NCBI GenBank assembly: GCA_035465955.1
Contig: DATIVK010000223.1
Span: forward strand, 1-51,381
Source: DATIVK01 sp035465955
GTDB lineage: Bacteria > Myxococcota > Myxococcia > Myxococcales > Anaeromyxobacteraceae
Length of the DNA: 51,381 nt
Direction of reading: 5' to 3'
Within the stretch, counting starts at the first letter, position 1, and each line of letters begins with the position of its first letter. The notes beneath the pieces were generated by a model. That model saw only the letters and a list, made by a program, of their open reading frames with translations, ran no database searches and was not told the DNA's origin. Shown here piece after piece: positions 33,246-41,692 of the stretch. A program made the position numbers and the translations under genes.

Positions 33246-34948
33246 CGGGGCGCCTCCCAGGGCGCGAGCGCCGCCGCGGGACCGCGCCGCCGGGCCGACC
33301 CGGTCGATGGGTGGGGGCCCTGCTCACGGCGCTCCTCCTGTGCCCGACCCCCGCGACCGCCTCGGAGAAGGGCGGCCTCGTCCCGGTCGAGTTCCCGGCG
33401 TCGGGGGTCGCGAAGGCCCTCCAGCCGCGGCGCGTCGCGCTGCTCGTCGGCATCCAGCGGTTCGACGATCCGCGCTGGCGGCCGCTCCGCTTCCCGGAGG
33501 CCGACGCGAAGGCTCTCGCCGCGGTCCTCCGGGATCCCGCGCTCGGGAGCTTCGACGAGGTGGAGGTCGTCGCGCCCGACGCCACGCGCGACCAGCTGCG
33601 CGCGGCCCTGCGGCGCCTCGCCTCGCGAGACGGCGACGAGCGGGACACCGTGGTCCTCTACGTCTCCTCCCACGGCACCCTCGCCCGCGACGGGCGCGGC
33701 GAGCTGCGCCGCTACCTCGTCGCGCGCGACACGCGGGTGGACGCCGTCGCGGAGACGGGGCTCTCCCTCGACGAGCTCAAGGGGGAGTTCGACCGGCTCC
33801 GGTCGCGGCGCAAGGTGCTCGTCCTGGCGGCGTGCCACAGCGGCGCCGGCAAGTCGCTCCTCTCTCCGCAGCTCGAGTCGGAGCTGGCCGGGACGAAGGC
33901 CGGCTTCTTCGTGCGCCCCATCGAGGAGGTGAGCCGGGCCACCGTCGTGCTGGCCGCCAGCGCCTGGGGCGAGACGGCCCGGGAGGACGAGCGGCTCGGC
34001 AACGACATCTACACCCACTTCCTCGTCGAGGCGCTCCGCCTCGGTGCGGACCGGAACGGCGACGGGGCGACGACGGTCACCGAGGCGCACGACTACGCGC
34101 GCCGCCTGACGTACGAGTACACGGGGGGCCAGCAGCGCCCGACGGCGGAGTCCACCGAGATCGGCGCCGATCCGGTGGTCCTCGTCGGGAAGGTCCGCCG
34201 CACCGGCCGGCCCGAGCTCTTCAGCTACTCGGCCCGCCTCGACGGCTTCACCGTCCGCGTCGACGGCAAGCCGCTCGCCGAGCTGCCCGGTGGCGTCGCG
34301 CTCGACCCCGGCGCCCACCGGGTCCAGGTGGCGAAGGGCGGCTCGGAGCCGCTCCTCGACGCCGAGGTCGAGCTCGATCCGGGCGAGCGGGTCGACGTCG
34401 AGCGGCTGGTCGGGCGGGCCGCGGGGCGCCTCCAGCTCTCGCCGGGCGTCGCCACCATCGGCTTCCTCGACCGGCGCAGCCGCGAGGACGTCCTCGCGCC
34501 GGTCGTGGCCTTCGGCGCGACGCTCGCCCTCCGCGAGTGGCCGGCCGCCGGGCTCGACCTTCGCGTCGACGCCGCCGCCGCCTCGGGCACCTCGCACCTC
34601 GACTTCGCGGGGAGCCCCGTCGCGGTCGGGTACGACCTGCTCGCGGGGGGGATCTCGCTGCCGTGGCGCGCGCCGCCGCTCCTCTACGGCCGCGCAGGGC
34701 TCTTCGTGGGGCCGCGGCTGTCCGGCGTCTGGATCCGCCGCCGGTTCGATCTCTCGCCGTCGCCGGGGGTGGCGCAGAGCTGGTTCTCGTTCACGCCGGG
34801 GCTCGTGGCGGGGGTGGAGGTCCAGCTGGGGCGCCGGCTCAGCCTCGGGGCCGAGGGACACCTCGACTGGGCGCTCGTACGGATCGACGGCACCAACCGC
34901 TGGAGCGGCCTCGCGGCCGCCCTCGCTGGACTCGGGTGGAGGTTCTGA
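33242..34948 (+). CDS. Exported caspase-like (C14) protein with PEGA-like and barrel-like C terminus
   Basis: The 568-residue protein starts at GTG, with a signal sequence at about 22-40. A caspase-fold peptidase domain (60-300) contains the catalytic dyad His144 (VSSHG) and Cys198 (AACHSG). A PEGA-type beta domain follows (FTVRVDGKPLAELPGG...HRVQVAKGG, about 335-370). The C-terminal 180 residues look like an outer-membrane-type beta barrel ending in GLGWRF, an aromatic-ended terminal strand. Secreted metacaspase-like proteins usually cleave after Arg or Lys. The arrangement of a caspase with an apparent barrel, under an ECF sigma/anti-sigma pair, is unusual. It overlaps the flanking genes. 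Confidence 0.85.
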   Translation: MTGRLPGRERRRGTAPPGRPGRWVGALLTALLLCPTPATASEKGGLVPVEFPASGVAKALQPRRVALLVGIQRFDDPRWRPLRFPEADAKALAAVLRDPALGSFDEVEVVAPDATRDQLRAALRRLASRDGDERDTVVLYVSSHGTLARDGRGELRRYLVARDTRVDAVAETGLSLDELKGEFDRLRSRRKVLVLAACHSGAGKSLLSPQLESELAGTKAGFFVRPIEEVSRATVVLAASAWGETAREDERLGNDIYTHFLVEALRLGADRNGDGATTVTEAHDYARRLTYEYTGGQQRPTAESTEIGADPVVLVGKVRRTGRPELFSYSARLDGFTVRVDGKPLAELPGGVALDPGAHRVQVAKGGSEPLLDAEVELDPGERVDVERLVGRAAGRLQLSPGVATIGFLDRRSREDVLAPVVAFGATLALREWPAAGLDLRVDAAAASGTSHLDFAGSPVAVGYDLLAGGISLPWRAPPLLYGRAGLFVGPRLSGVWIRRRFDLSPSPGVAQSWFSFTPGLVAGVEVQLGRRLSLGAEGHLDWALVRIDGTNRWSGLAAALAGLGWRF

Positions 34949-35670
34949 TGCGCGCAGATCGGACGCAGACCGCACGCCGCGCGGGAGGTCGTGCGCGCCT
35001 CGCCCTGTCCCTCGCCGCCGCGGCGCTCCTCACGGCCTGCCCGGAGCTGGAGACCCCCATCGCGACCGTCAGCGGCCGCATCGTGGGGGCGAGCCCCGGC
35101 GCCTACGTCTACCCGCTCGAACGGCCCGATCTCAGGGCCTCGGTCGCGACGGACGGGAGCTGGGTGCTCCACGGGGTGCCGACGACCGTCGAGGCGCTCG
35201 TGCTCTTCGACGGGGGACCGTTCCCCACCGGCCGCGCCGAGCTGGTCGCGGTCGAGCTCGATGGGGGCGCGCTCAACCGCCTCCCCGACCGTTTCGGAGG
35301 CGCCGCCGCCGTCGACCCCGGGCTCCTCATGCCGCTCGCGGCCGAGGTGATCGCGACCGTCACCGTAGACGGGGGGGCGACCATCCAGGGGCCGTCGTTC
35401 ACCGTCGCGGAGACGGAGCATCAGGCGATCTCCCCGGCCTCCGGCGCCCAGGTGACGATCTATCCGCTCCCCGCCGGGACGTGGGACGTCTCGGCGAGCC
35501 TCCCCGGGTTCGTCTCGGCGCAGGCGGAGGTCCAGGCCCAGCCGGGGATCGCGGCGAGCGTGACGTTCGACCTCGCGATCGACGTCAACCTCGCGAGGCC
35601 GGGCTGCGCCGCCCTCCCCGGCTGCGACGGCGGCCTCACCTGCAACCCGGCCGACGGACGCTGCAACTGA
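34948..35670 (+). CDS. Putative lipoprotein with carboxypeptidase-regulatory-like domains
   Basis: The 240-residue protein has a lipobox LLTAC with lipidated Cys31. The body has Ig-like repeats with VSGRIVGASPGAYVYPL and VTIYPLPAGTWDVSASLPGF, resembling carboxypeptidase-regulatory/PEGA-type domains. It ends in a Cys-rich tail (GCAALPGCDGGLTCNPADGRC). Its ATG shares one base with the stop codon of the caspase-like gene. It is the last gene of the sigma-factor operon. The product is probably anchored in the outer membrane, facing periplasm or surface; partner or substrate of the caspase-like protein is only a guess. Confidence 0.75.
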   Translation: MRADRTQTARRAGGRARLALSLAAAALLTACPELETPIATVSGRIVGASPGAYVYPLERPDLRASVATDGSWVLHGVPTTVEALVLFDGGPFPTGRAELVAVELDGGALNRLPDRFGGAAAVDPGLLMPLAAEVIATVTVDGGATIQGPSFTVAETEHQAISPASGAQVTIYPLPAGTWDVSASLPGFVSAQAEVQAQPGIAASVTFDLAIDVNLARPGCAALPGCDGGLTCNPADGRCN

Positions 35671-35954
35671 CGTCGCGAGCGCGCGCGCCCTGCGACAAGG
35701 CGCCGCGCTTTACGTGAATGGCTGGGGTCACCACGGACCCCCGGTTCATCCGCGTCGCGGGCGCGCCGCCGATTTCCCATTCACTCTCCGCGCATACGCG
35801 CGGGCAGTTGGCGCCCGAAAGACGTGCACTTGGCCGCCGTGCTCCGCGCGCGCGACGGACGCGCCTCGCGCGGTCCGAAAAATGCTTCGACGCGATGAAC
35901 GAAATTCAATTCAGCGGCGGCCAGCGGGGGGACCCCTGTCGCCACGGAGACCCA
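35671..35954 (+). other. Untranslated region upstream of the chemoreceptor gene
   Basis: A 284-base intergenic stretch, richer in A and T than its neighbours (e.g. 35865-35925), with several inverted repeats and no confident coding frame. An in-frame ATG at 35895 would add 20 residues to the receptor, but it lacks a Shine-Dalgarno sequence. No clear sigma-70, sigma-54 or sigma-28 promoter was found. Confidence 0.5.
35724..35741 (+). terminator. GGGGTC/GACCCC hairpin after the caspase operon
   Basis: A perfect six-base-pair stem (35724-35729 with 35736-35741, loop ACCACG) lies 54 bases after the lipoprotein stop codon. An outer repeat, GTGAATGG (35714) with CCATTCAC (35778), flanks it. It may end the operon or form part of the receptor leader. 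Confidence 0.35.
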
Positions 35955-37610
35955 ATGAGACTCGGAATCGGGATGCGGCTCGGCCTTTCCTTCACCGCGT
36001 TGACGGCGCTCACCGTCCTCGTCGGCGCCTTCTCCATCGGCCGGATGGGACTGATCGGTGACGGGCTTCGCGAGGTGGGGCACGAGCGGGCCGAGACGCT
36101 CGAGCAGGTCTGCAACGGCATCGCGATCGCGGGCGACCAGTCGCGGACCGTCAGCCACCTGGTCAGCGCGGACGACGTCGCCGAGTTCGAGAAGGCGCAC
36201 CAGGCCCTCACCGAGATCGATCGCAAGGAGGAGGACCTCGTCAGGTCGGCGGAGAAGCGAGCCGACACCGAGCGGGAGCGGCAGGCCTTCGTCCAGATGG
36301 AGACCTACCAGCGGAAGTTCGAGGAGGTGCTGGAGCGCGGCGAGGCGCTGGCGCGCGAGGGGCGCATCGCGGACGCGCGCGCCCTGGTGAAGGGCGAGCT
36401 CGTCCCCGTGCTCGACGAGATCGAGCACCTCTGGATGGTCACGAACGAGTCCGAGCAGGAGGCGATGACCGAGGCGGTGCGGCGCGGCGACGAGACCTAC
36501 GTCTCCGCCCGGACCCTCATCATCGGCATCGTCCTCGCCGCGGCGATCCTCGCGGCCATCATCGCCACCCTCGTGACCCGCTCCATCACCGGCCCGATCT
36601 TCGGCGTCGTCTCGCTCGCCGAGCGGATCGCGAAGGGCGATCTTCGCGAGAGCGTCGACGTGACGAGCCGCGACGAGATCGGCACCCTCCAGGCCGCGAT
36701 GCGGGCGATGGTCGAGAAGCTCGGCGAGATCATCGCCGAGGTGCGCGGCGGCTCCGAGGCGCTGACGGCCGCGTCGCAGCAGGTCTCGACGACCTCGCAG
36801 ATGCTCTCCCAGGGGACCGGCGAGCAGGCGGCCTCGGTCGAGGAGACGACCTCGTCGCTCGAGGAGATGAACGCCTCCATCTCCCAGAACGCGAGCAACT
36901 CCCAGCAGACCGAGCAGATGGCCAAGGCGGGCGCCGCGAACGCCGCGGAGAGCGGCCGCGCGGTGACCGAGACGGTCTCGGCGATGAAGGACATCGCCGA
37001 GAAGGTCTCGATCATCGAGGAGATCGCCTACCAGACCAACCTCCTCGCGCTGAACGCCGCCATCGAGGCGGCCCGCGCCGGGGAGCACGGGAAGGGCTTC
37101 GCCGTCGTCGCCACCGAGGTCCGGAAGCTGGCGGAGCGCGCCCAGAAGTCGGCGAAGGAGATCGGCGAGCGCGCCGCCGGGAGCGTCCAGGTGGCCGAGC
37201 AGAGCGGGAAGCTCATCGGCGAGCTGGTCCCGACCATCCGGAAGACGGCCGACCTCGTGCAGGAGGTCTCCGCCGCCAGCCAGGAGCAGTCGACCGGCAT
37301 CAGCCAGGTCTCGAAGGCGATGGCGCAGGTCGACCAGGTCACGCAGCGGAACGCCTCGGCCGCCGAGGAGCTCTCGTCCACCGCCGAGGAGATGGCCTCC
37401 CAGGCGGAGTCGCTCCTGCAGCTCATGGACTTCTTCAAGGTGCGCGAGGGCAGCGGCGCCGCCGCGCGCCACCGGATCCACGTCCCGAAGCTGCCCGAGG
37501 TGCCCACCCGCGCCGCGCCGCCGCTCGTCCACCCGACGCTCCCCACGCCCGGCGCCCACTTCGACAAGGGCGCGCCGGCCCACGGCGACGCGCACTTCCG
37601 CCGGTTCTAG
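35955..37610 (+). CDS. Methyl-accepting chemotaxis protein
   Basis: The 551-residue chemoreceptor has TM1 at about 10-30, a four-helix-bundle periplasmic sensor (35-185), TM2 at about 187-210, a HAMP domain with KGDLRESVDV, and a canonical signalling tip (LLALNAAIEAARAGEHGKGFAVVATEVRKLAE). After the coil it has a Pro/His-rich tail without the NWETF-like motif. The ATG is preceded by ACGGAGACCCA. Seven bases downstream begins a CheW gene, so receptor and adaptor form a two-gene unit. The ligand is unknown. Confidence 0.93.
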   Translation: MRLGIGMRLGLSFTALTALTVLVGAFSIGRMGLIGDGLREVGHERAETLEQVCNGIAIAGDQSRTVSHLVSADDVAEFEKAHQALTEIDRKEEDLVRSAEKRADTERERQAFVQMETYQRKFEEVLERGEALAREGRIADARALVKGELVPVLDEIEHLWMVTNESEQEAMTEAVRRGDETYVSARTLIIGIVLAAAILAAIIATLVTRSITGPIFGVVSLAERIAKGDLRESVDVTSRDEIGTLQAAMRAMVEKLGEIIAEVRGGSEALTAASQQVSTTSQMLSQGTGEQAASVEETTSSLEEMNASISQNASNSQQTEQMAKAGAANAAESGRAVTETVSAMKDIAEKVSIIEEIAYQTNLLALNAAIEAARAGEHGKGFAVVATEVRKLAERAQKSAKEIGERAAGSVQVAEQSGKLIGELVPTIRKTADLVQEVSAASQEQSTGISQVSKAMAQVDQVTQRNASAAEELSSTAEEMASQAESLLQLMDFFKVREGSGAAARHRIHVPKLPEVPTRAAPPLVHPTLPTPGAHFDKGAPAHGDAHFRRF

Positions 37611-37617
37611 GGGAGCC

Positions 37618-38139
37618 ATGGAAGCGCAGCGCGAAGAGGCGGCGGGCGCCGGCGTGCAGCACCTGTCCTTCACGGTCGCCGGCAGCACGTTCGGGGTCCC
37701 GGTCCTGCGGGTGAAGGAGATCCTCCAGTACGAGGCGGAGACGCGGGTGCCGGGCACCCCCGCCTCGGTCCGCGGCGTCATCAACGTCCGCGGCGCGGTC
37801 GTGCCGGTCGTGGACCTGGGCGTCAAGTTCGGCAGGCCCGAGGTCGTACCCACGCCGCGGACGTGCGTCCTGGTGGTCGAGGCGGCCACCGCGGAGGGGG
37901 CGCTCGTCTTCGGCGTCATCGCCGACCGCGTCAACGAGGTCGTCGACCTCGCGGCGGCCGAGATCGAGCCCTCCCCCACCTTCGGGACGGGCGTCAACGT
38001 CGAGTACCTCCACGGCATGGGGAAGGTCGGCAAGGAGCTCGTCCTGCTCCTCGACCTGGACGCGGCGCTCTCCAGGCTCGAGCTGGACCGGCTGGGCCAG
38101 CTCACCGACGAGCCCATCGGGATGGAGGCCTCCGCCTGA
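37618..38139 (+). CDS. cheW: CheW chemotaxis adaptor protein
   Basis: The 173-residue protein has the CheW double-beta-barrel pattern: LSFTVAGSTFGVPVLRVKEIL, VPGTPASVRGVINVRGAVVPVVDLGVKFG, and VFGVIADRVNEVVDL. It links receptor tips to the kinase CheA. It follows a canonical chemoreceptor gene at seven bases and begins ATG after GGGAGCC. No CheA, CheR or CheB gene is in the window, so it joins an array encoded elsewhere. Confidence 0.95.
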   Translation: MEAQREEAAGAGVQHLSFTVAGSTFGVPVLRVKEILQYEAETRVPGTPASVRGVINVRGAVVPVVDLGVKFGRPEVVPTPRTCVLVVEAATAEGALVFGVIADRVNEVVDLAAAEIEPSPTFGTGVNVEYLHGMGKVGKELVLLLDLDAALSRLELDRLGQLTDEPIGMEASA

Positions 38140-38192
38140 GCCCCCTCCACGTGCTATCTCCAGCAGCCCCACCCACCCACCCGGAAGGATCC

Positions 38193-38861
38193 ATGAACCG
38201 TCTCGCTGCCCTCGCCTTCGCCGCCGCGCTCCTCGCCCCCGCCACCGCTCTGCCGAGCGACCACCCGGCGCCCGCCGCCCCCAACCCCGACGCGGTGCTC
38301 AAGCAGCTGAAGGCCGGCAACGCGCGCTTCGTCGCGGGGAAGTCCACCCACCCGGACGGCTCCGTCGGGCGCCGCAAGGAGCTCACCAAGGGCCAGGCCC
38401 CGAAGGCGGTCGTCCTCGGCTGCTCCGACTCGCGCGTCCCGCCCGAGCTCATCTTCGACGAGGGGCTCGGTGACCTCTTCGTCGTGCGCGTGGCCGGGAA
38501 CGTCGCGGACCCGGTCAACCTCGGCAGCGTCGAGTACGCGGCCGAGCACCTCGGCACGGGCGTCGTCGTCGTCCTGGGCCACCACGCCTGCGGCGCCGTG
38601 AAGGCGACGGCGGAGTCGGGCGGGAAGGCGGAGGGGAACATCGGCGCCATCGTCGCGGAGATCGCGCCGGCGGTGGAGCAGGCCAAGGCCTCGCCGGGCA
38701 AGGAGGGGCTGCTCGACGACTCCTCCCACGCCAACGCCCGCCGCGCCGCCGCGGCGCTCACCGAGCGCAGCCCGGTCCTCAAGCACCTGGTCGAGGAGGG
38801 CAAGCTGAAGATCGCCGTCGCGGTCTACGACCTCGCCAGCGGCAAGGTCGAGTTCGAGTAG
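38193..38861 (+). CDS. Periplasmic beta-class carbonic anhydrase
   Basis: The 222-residue enzyme interconverts carbon dioxide and bicarbonate. It has a signal peptide (LAALAFAAALLAPATAL), zinc ligands C77 in CSDSR (with D79 and R81), H130 and C133 in GHHACGA, and the family motif LGSVEYAAEHL. Most bacterial beta-type enzymes are cytoplasmic, so the export signal is notable. The ATG follows GGAAGGA. It ends three bases before the convergent FemAB-like gene. It may trap bicarbonate or buffer the periplasm. Confidence 0.93.
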   Translation: MNRLAALAFAAALLAPATALPSDHPAPAAPNPDAVLKQLKAGNARFVAGKSTHPDGSVGRRKELTKGQAPKAVVLGCSDSRVPPELIFDEGLGDLFVVRVAGNVADPVNLGSVEYAAEHLGTGVVVVLGHHACGAVKATAESGGKAEGNIGAIVAEIAPAVEQAKASPGKEGLLDDSSHANARRAAAALTERSPVLKHLVEEGKLKIAVAVYDLASGKVEFE

Positions 38862-38864
38862 GGC

Positions 38865-40046
38865 TCACCCTCCCAGCCGCGGGTGCTCCTCGCGCCAGCG
38901 ACGGAGCGCCTCGCGGCGCTGGGGGGTCTCGATCGCCAGGAAGTCGCGGACCGCCACGTCGAGCCGCGGCTCGACGAGCCGCAGCGCGCACCAGGTCTCG
39001 GCGGGATCGAAGCCGCGCGCGAGCTTGTGCTCGCCGCCGGCGCCCGGCTCGAAGCTGGCCACGCCGCGCCGGATGCACTCGTCCACCGAGTGGTAGAGCG
39101 CCACGTTGAAGTGCAGGAACGGGTGCTCCTCGCAGGAGCCCCAGTAGCGGCCGTGAAGCCGCGTGGCGGTCGCGAGGTTGAACGCCATCGCGATCAGCCG
39201 CCCCTCGCGCCGCGCCTCCACCACCTCGACGGCGTCCGGCATGGTGGCGAGGACGCGCTCGTAGAAGGCGACGTTGACGAACCGGACGCCCCACGGCAGC
39301 CGCTCGACGGCGGCCCGGTGGAGCCCGAAGCAGTCGTGGGCCCAGCGCGCCGCGTCCCGCGACAGCTCCTCGCCGCGCACCGTCCGGATGGCGATGCCGC
39401 GCCGGCCGGGCTCGGCCAGCTCGCGCCGGATGGTGTTGCGCCTCCGCGAGCCGAAGCGCGCGAGGAAGTCGTCGAAGGTCCGGTACCCCTCGTTGCGCCA
39501 GCGGAACTGGAAGTCGACGCGGAGCGCCCACCCCGCCCCCTCGAGCTCGCGCGCCTCCTCCTCGTCGAGGAAGAGGGCCTGGACCCCGCGGATCTCCTCG
39601 GCCGCGCAGAGGGCGCCCAGGGCGTCGGTCAGCTCGCGGATCCGCGTGGCGCGATCCTCCCCCGGCGCCACGAGGAGGCGGCGCCCGGTCGACGGCGTGA
39701 AGGGGACGCCCAGCACCAGCTTCGGGTACCAGGCGTGCCCCGCCCGCTCCGCCGCGGCCGCCAGCTCCACGTCGCGGCCGAAGTCGCCGTGGGACTCGGG
39801 GCGCGCCCACGCGGGCACCGCCGCCACCAGCCTCCCGCCGTCGCGCAGCAGCACGTGGCGCGCCACCCAGCCCGTCCGGCCGGTCGCGGAGCCCGACTCC
39901 TCGGTGGCGGCGAGGAAGGCGTGCCGCACGAACGGCGACGCCCGCTCGCGCTCGTGCGCGAAGAGCGCGTCCCACTCCTCCCCGGCCACCTCCGTGATCG
40001 AGGAGAGGATCTCGGTCTGCAGGCCGCGGACCATCCGGTCATCCAT
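38865..40046 (-). CDS. FemAB-like GNAT-fold protein (peptidogalycan biosynthesis family)
   Basis: The 393-residue protein resembles the FemAB-like/'peptidogalycan biosynthesis' family (PF04339). It has a GNAT-like fold with ...FDDFLARFGSRRRNTIRRELAE, GIAIRTVRGEEL, FNLATATRLHGRYWGS and CEEHPFLHFNVALYHSVDECIRRGVASFEPGAGGEHKLARGF read in pieces. Such proteins are predicted to transfer aminoacyl or acyl groups in envelope or lipid metabolism, but the reaction is unproven. Two ATGs are possible (40046 and 40034); the longer is given. It diverges from alanine racemase, suggesting a cell-envelope link. Confidence 0.8.
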   Translation of the reverse strand: MDDRMVRGLQTEILSSITEVAGEEWDALFAHERERASPFVRHAFLAATEESGSATGRTGWVARHVLLRDGGRLVAAVPAWARPESHGDFGRDVELAAAAERAGHAWYPKLVLGVPFTPSTGRRLLVAPGEDRATRIRELTDALGALCAAEEIRGVQALFLDEEEARELEGAGWALRVDFQFRWRNEGYRTFDDFLARFGSRRRNTIRRELAEPGRRGIAIRTVRGEELSRDAARWAHDCFGLHRAAVERLPWGVRFVNVAFYERVLATMPDAVEVVEARREGRLIAMAFNLATATRLHGRYWGSCEEHPFLHFNVALYHSVDECIRRGVASFEPGAGGEHKLARGFDPAETWCALRLVEPRLDVAVRDFLAIETPQRREALRRWREEHPRLGG

Positions 40047-40087
40047 AATGGCGCTGCGCGCGCGCCGCCGGAAGTCCGCGGGAGGCC

Positions 40088-40115
40088 GTGACTCCCGGGC
40101 GGAGATGGCTAAGAT
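40088..40115 (+). promoter_or_regulatory. Candidate promoter of the alanine racemase gene
   Basis: GTGACT (40088-40093) and TAAGAT (40110-40115) are 16 bases apart; the -10 box ends six bases before the ATG at 40122. No Shine-Dalgarno sequence is present, so a leaderless message is likely. Confidence 0.4.
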
Positions 40116-40121
40116 GCGCGC

Positions 40122-41300
40122 ATGGCCAACACCGCAGCCCAGTGGACCGGCCGTCCGTGCTGGGCGGAGATCGATCTCGACGCCCTCGCCCACAACGTCC
40201 GCGCCCTCGCCGCCCGCGCCGCCCCGACCCGCCTCATGGCCGTGGTGAAGGCGAACGCCTACGGCCACGGCGCGGTCGCGTGCGGGCGGACCGCGCTCGA
40301 GGCGGGGGCGGTGGCCCTCGCGGTCGTCTGCGTGGACGAGGGGGAGGAGCTCCGCCGCGCCGGGATCACCGCGCCCGTGATCGTCATGGGCTACACCCCG
40401 CCGTCGAACGCGGGGCGCGTCGCCGCGCTCGACCTGCAGCCGGCCGTCGGCGACGTGGCCTTCGTCGAGGCCCTCTCCCGGGCGGCGCGCGAGCGCGGCG
40501 CGACCGTCGCCATCCACCTCGAGCTGGAGACCGGCCTCAACCGGCACGGCCTCCTGCCCGACGCCCTCGTCGCCCTCGCCGAGCGGGCGCGCGCGCTCCC
40601 CGGGATCCGCGTCGAGGGGATCTTCACGCACTTCGCCGCCGCGGAGGAGGGGGACCAGCGCTTCACGCGGCGCCAGTTCGAGATCCTCAAGGCCACCGCC
40701 TCCCGCGTCCCGTGGATCCCCACGCGCCACTGCTCGGCCTCGGCCAGCACGCTGCTCGACCCGGAGATGGCGCTCGACCTCGTCCGGCCGGGGCTCTCGA
40801 TGTACGGCTACAAGCCGGCGCCGTGGGTCGGCTCGGAGGACGACCTCCGCCCGGTGCTGTCGCTCCGCGCGCGCGTGGCGCGGGTCCTGGGGATCGCGGC
40901 CGGGGAGACCGTCGGCTACGGCCGGACCTGGGCCGCCTCCCGCGCCTCGCGGATCGCCCTCGTGATGTGCGGCTACGGCGACGGCTACCGCCGCGGCTTC
41001 GGCAACCGCGCCCACGTCCTCGTCCACGGCCGGCGCGCGCCGGTGGTGGGGCGCGTCGCCATGGACATGTGCATGGTGGACGTGACGGCGCTCCCCGAGG
41101 TCGTCCAGGGGGACGTGGTCACCCTGCTCGGGCGCGACGGCGACGAGAAGGTGGACGCCGACGAGCTGGCGACGCTGGCCGACACGATCTCCTGGGAGGT
41201 CCTGACCGGCATCACGCACCGGGTGCCGCGCCTCTACCTGAAGGACGGCCAGGCGGTGTCGGTGACGACGCTCAACGAGCGCGTGCCGGCGGCGCCGTAG
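40122..41300 (+). CDS. alr: Alanine racemase
   Basis: The 392-residue enzyme interconverts L- and D-alanine for peptidoglycan. The PLP-binding Lys43 is in VVKANAYGHG, the second domain has the Tyr-containing CGYGDGYRR, and ITHRVPRLY is near the C terminus. The length is typical. The FemAB-like gene is divergent. The ATG has a TAAGAT box six bases upstream. Confidence 0.96.
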   Translation: MANTAAQWTGRPCWAEIDLDALAHNVRALAARAAPTRLMAVVKANAYGHGAVACGRTALEAGAVALAVVCVDEGEELRRAGITAPVIVMGYTPPSNAGRVAALDLQPAVGDVAFVEALSRAARERGATVAIHLELETGLNRHGLLPDALVALAERARALPGIRVEGIFTHFAAAEEGDQRFTRRQFEILKATASRVPWIPTRHCSASASTLLDPEMALDLVRPGLSMYGYKPAPWVGSEDDLRPVLSLRARVARVLGIAAGETVGYGRTWAASRASRIALVMCGYGDGYRRGFGNRAHVLVHGRRAPVVGRVAMDMCMVDVTALPEVVQGDVVTLLGRDGDEKVDADELATLADTISWEVLTGITHRVPRLYLKDGQAVSVTTLNERVPAAP

Positions 41301-41321
41301 CGGCCAGGGGCGCGCTCCCGC

Positions 41322-41356
41322 GGGCCGCCGGGAGCTGCCTTGCCGCGCGGCGGCCC
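41322..41356 (+). terminator. GC-rich hairpin after alanine racemase
   Basis: GGGCCGCCG (41322-41330) pairs perfectly with CGGCGGCCC (41348-41356), nine base pairs with a 17-base loop, between the racemase stop and the next gene. There is no T run. It is a likely terminator separating the racemase from the radical-SAM operon. Confidence 0.4.
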
Positions 41357-41377
41357 CGTTCCACGGAGGAAGGGAAC

Positions 41378-41692
41378 ATGGACGAGCAGAGCCGCGACGT
41401 CGACACAGCCTCGCCCGTGGCACCCCGGCCGCCGAGCTCCTTCCAATCCTTCGTCCGAGGGGTGATCGCCGGCGTGGTCATCGTCAACGCCGCGACGCTG
41501 CTCGGCGCGCCCGTGCGCGACACGGCGGTCGGGTTCATGGCGGGGGTCGTCCTCGCTGGCGTCGCGGCCCTGGCCTTCGCCTTCCAGCGGCGGTGGGCCG
41601 TCGTCGCCGGCCTCGTCGTCGCGGCCGTGCTCTCCCCCCTCCTCGCGTACCCGGCCTGCGCCATCGGCGGGTTCAGCGGGTTCTCGGGATGA
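41378..41692 (+). CDS. Small membrane protein
   Basis: The 104-residue protein has a polar N terminus and about three hydrophobic segments (about 26-43, 48-68, 73-93), ending ACAIGGFSGFSG. A strong Shine-Dalgarno sequence (GGAGGAAGGG) precedes the ATG. It overlaps the radical-SAM gene by ATGA, so it belongs to the same operon. No family is recognised. A single Cys (ACAIGG) lies at the last helix. Confidence 0.75.
   Translation: MDEQSRDVDTASPVAPRPPSSFQSFVRGVIAGVVIVNAATLLGAPVRDTAVGFMAGVVLAGVAALAFAFQRRWAVVAGLVVAAVLSPLLAYPACAIGGFSGFSG

Noticed and set aside
35768..35775. GCCGATTT upstream of the chemoreceptor as a sigma-28 -10 box
   Set aside because: No TAAA-type -35 element lies at the expected distance.
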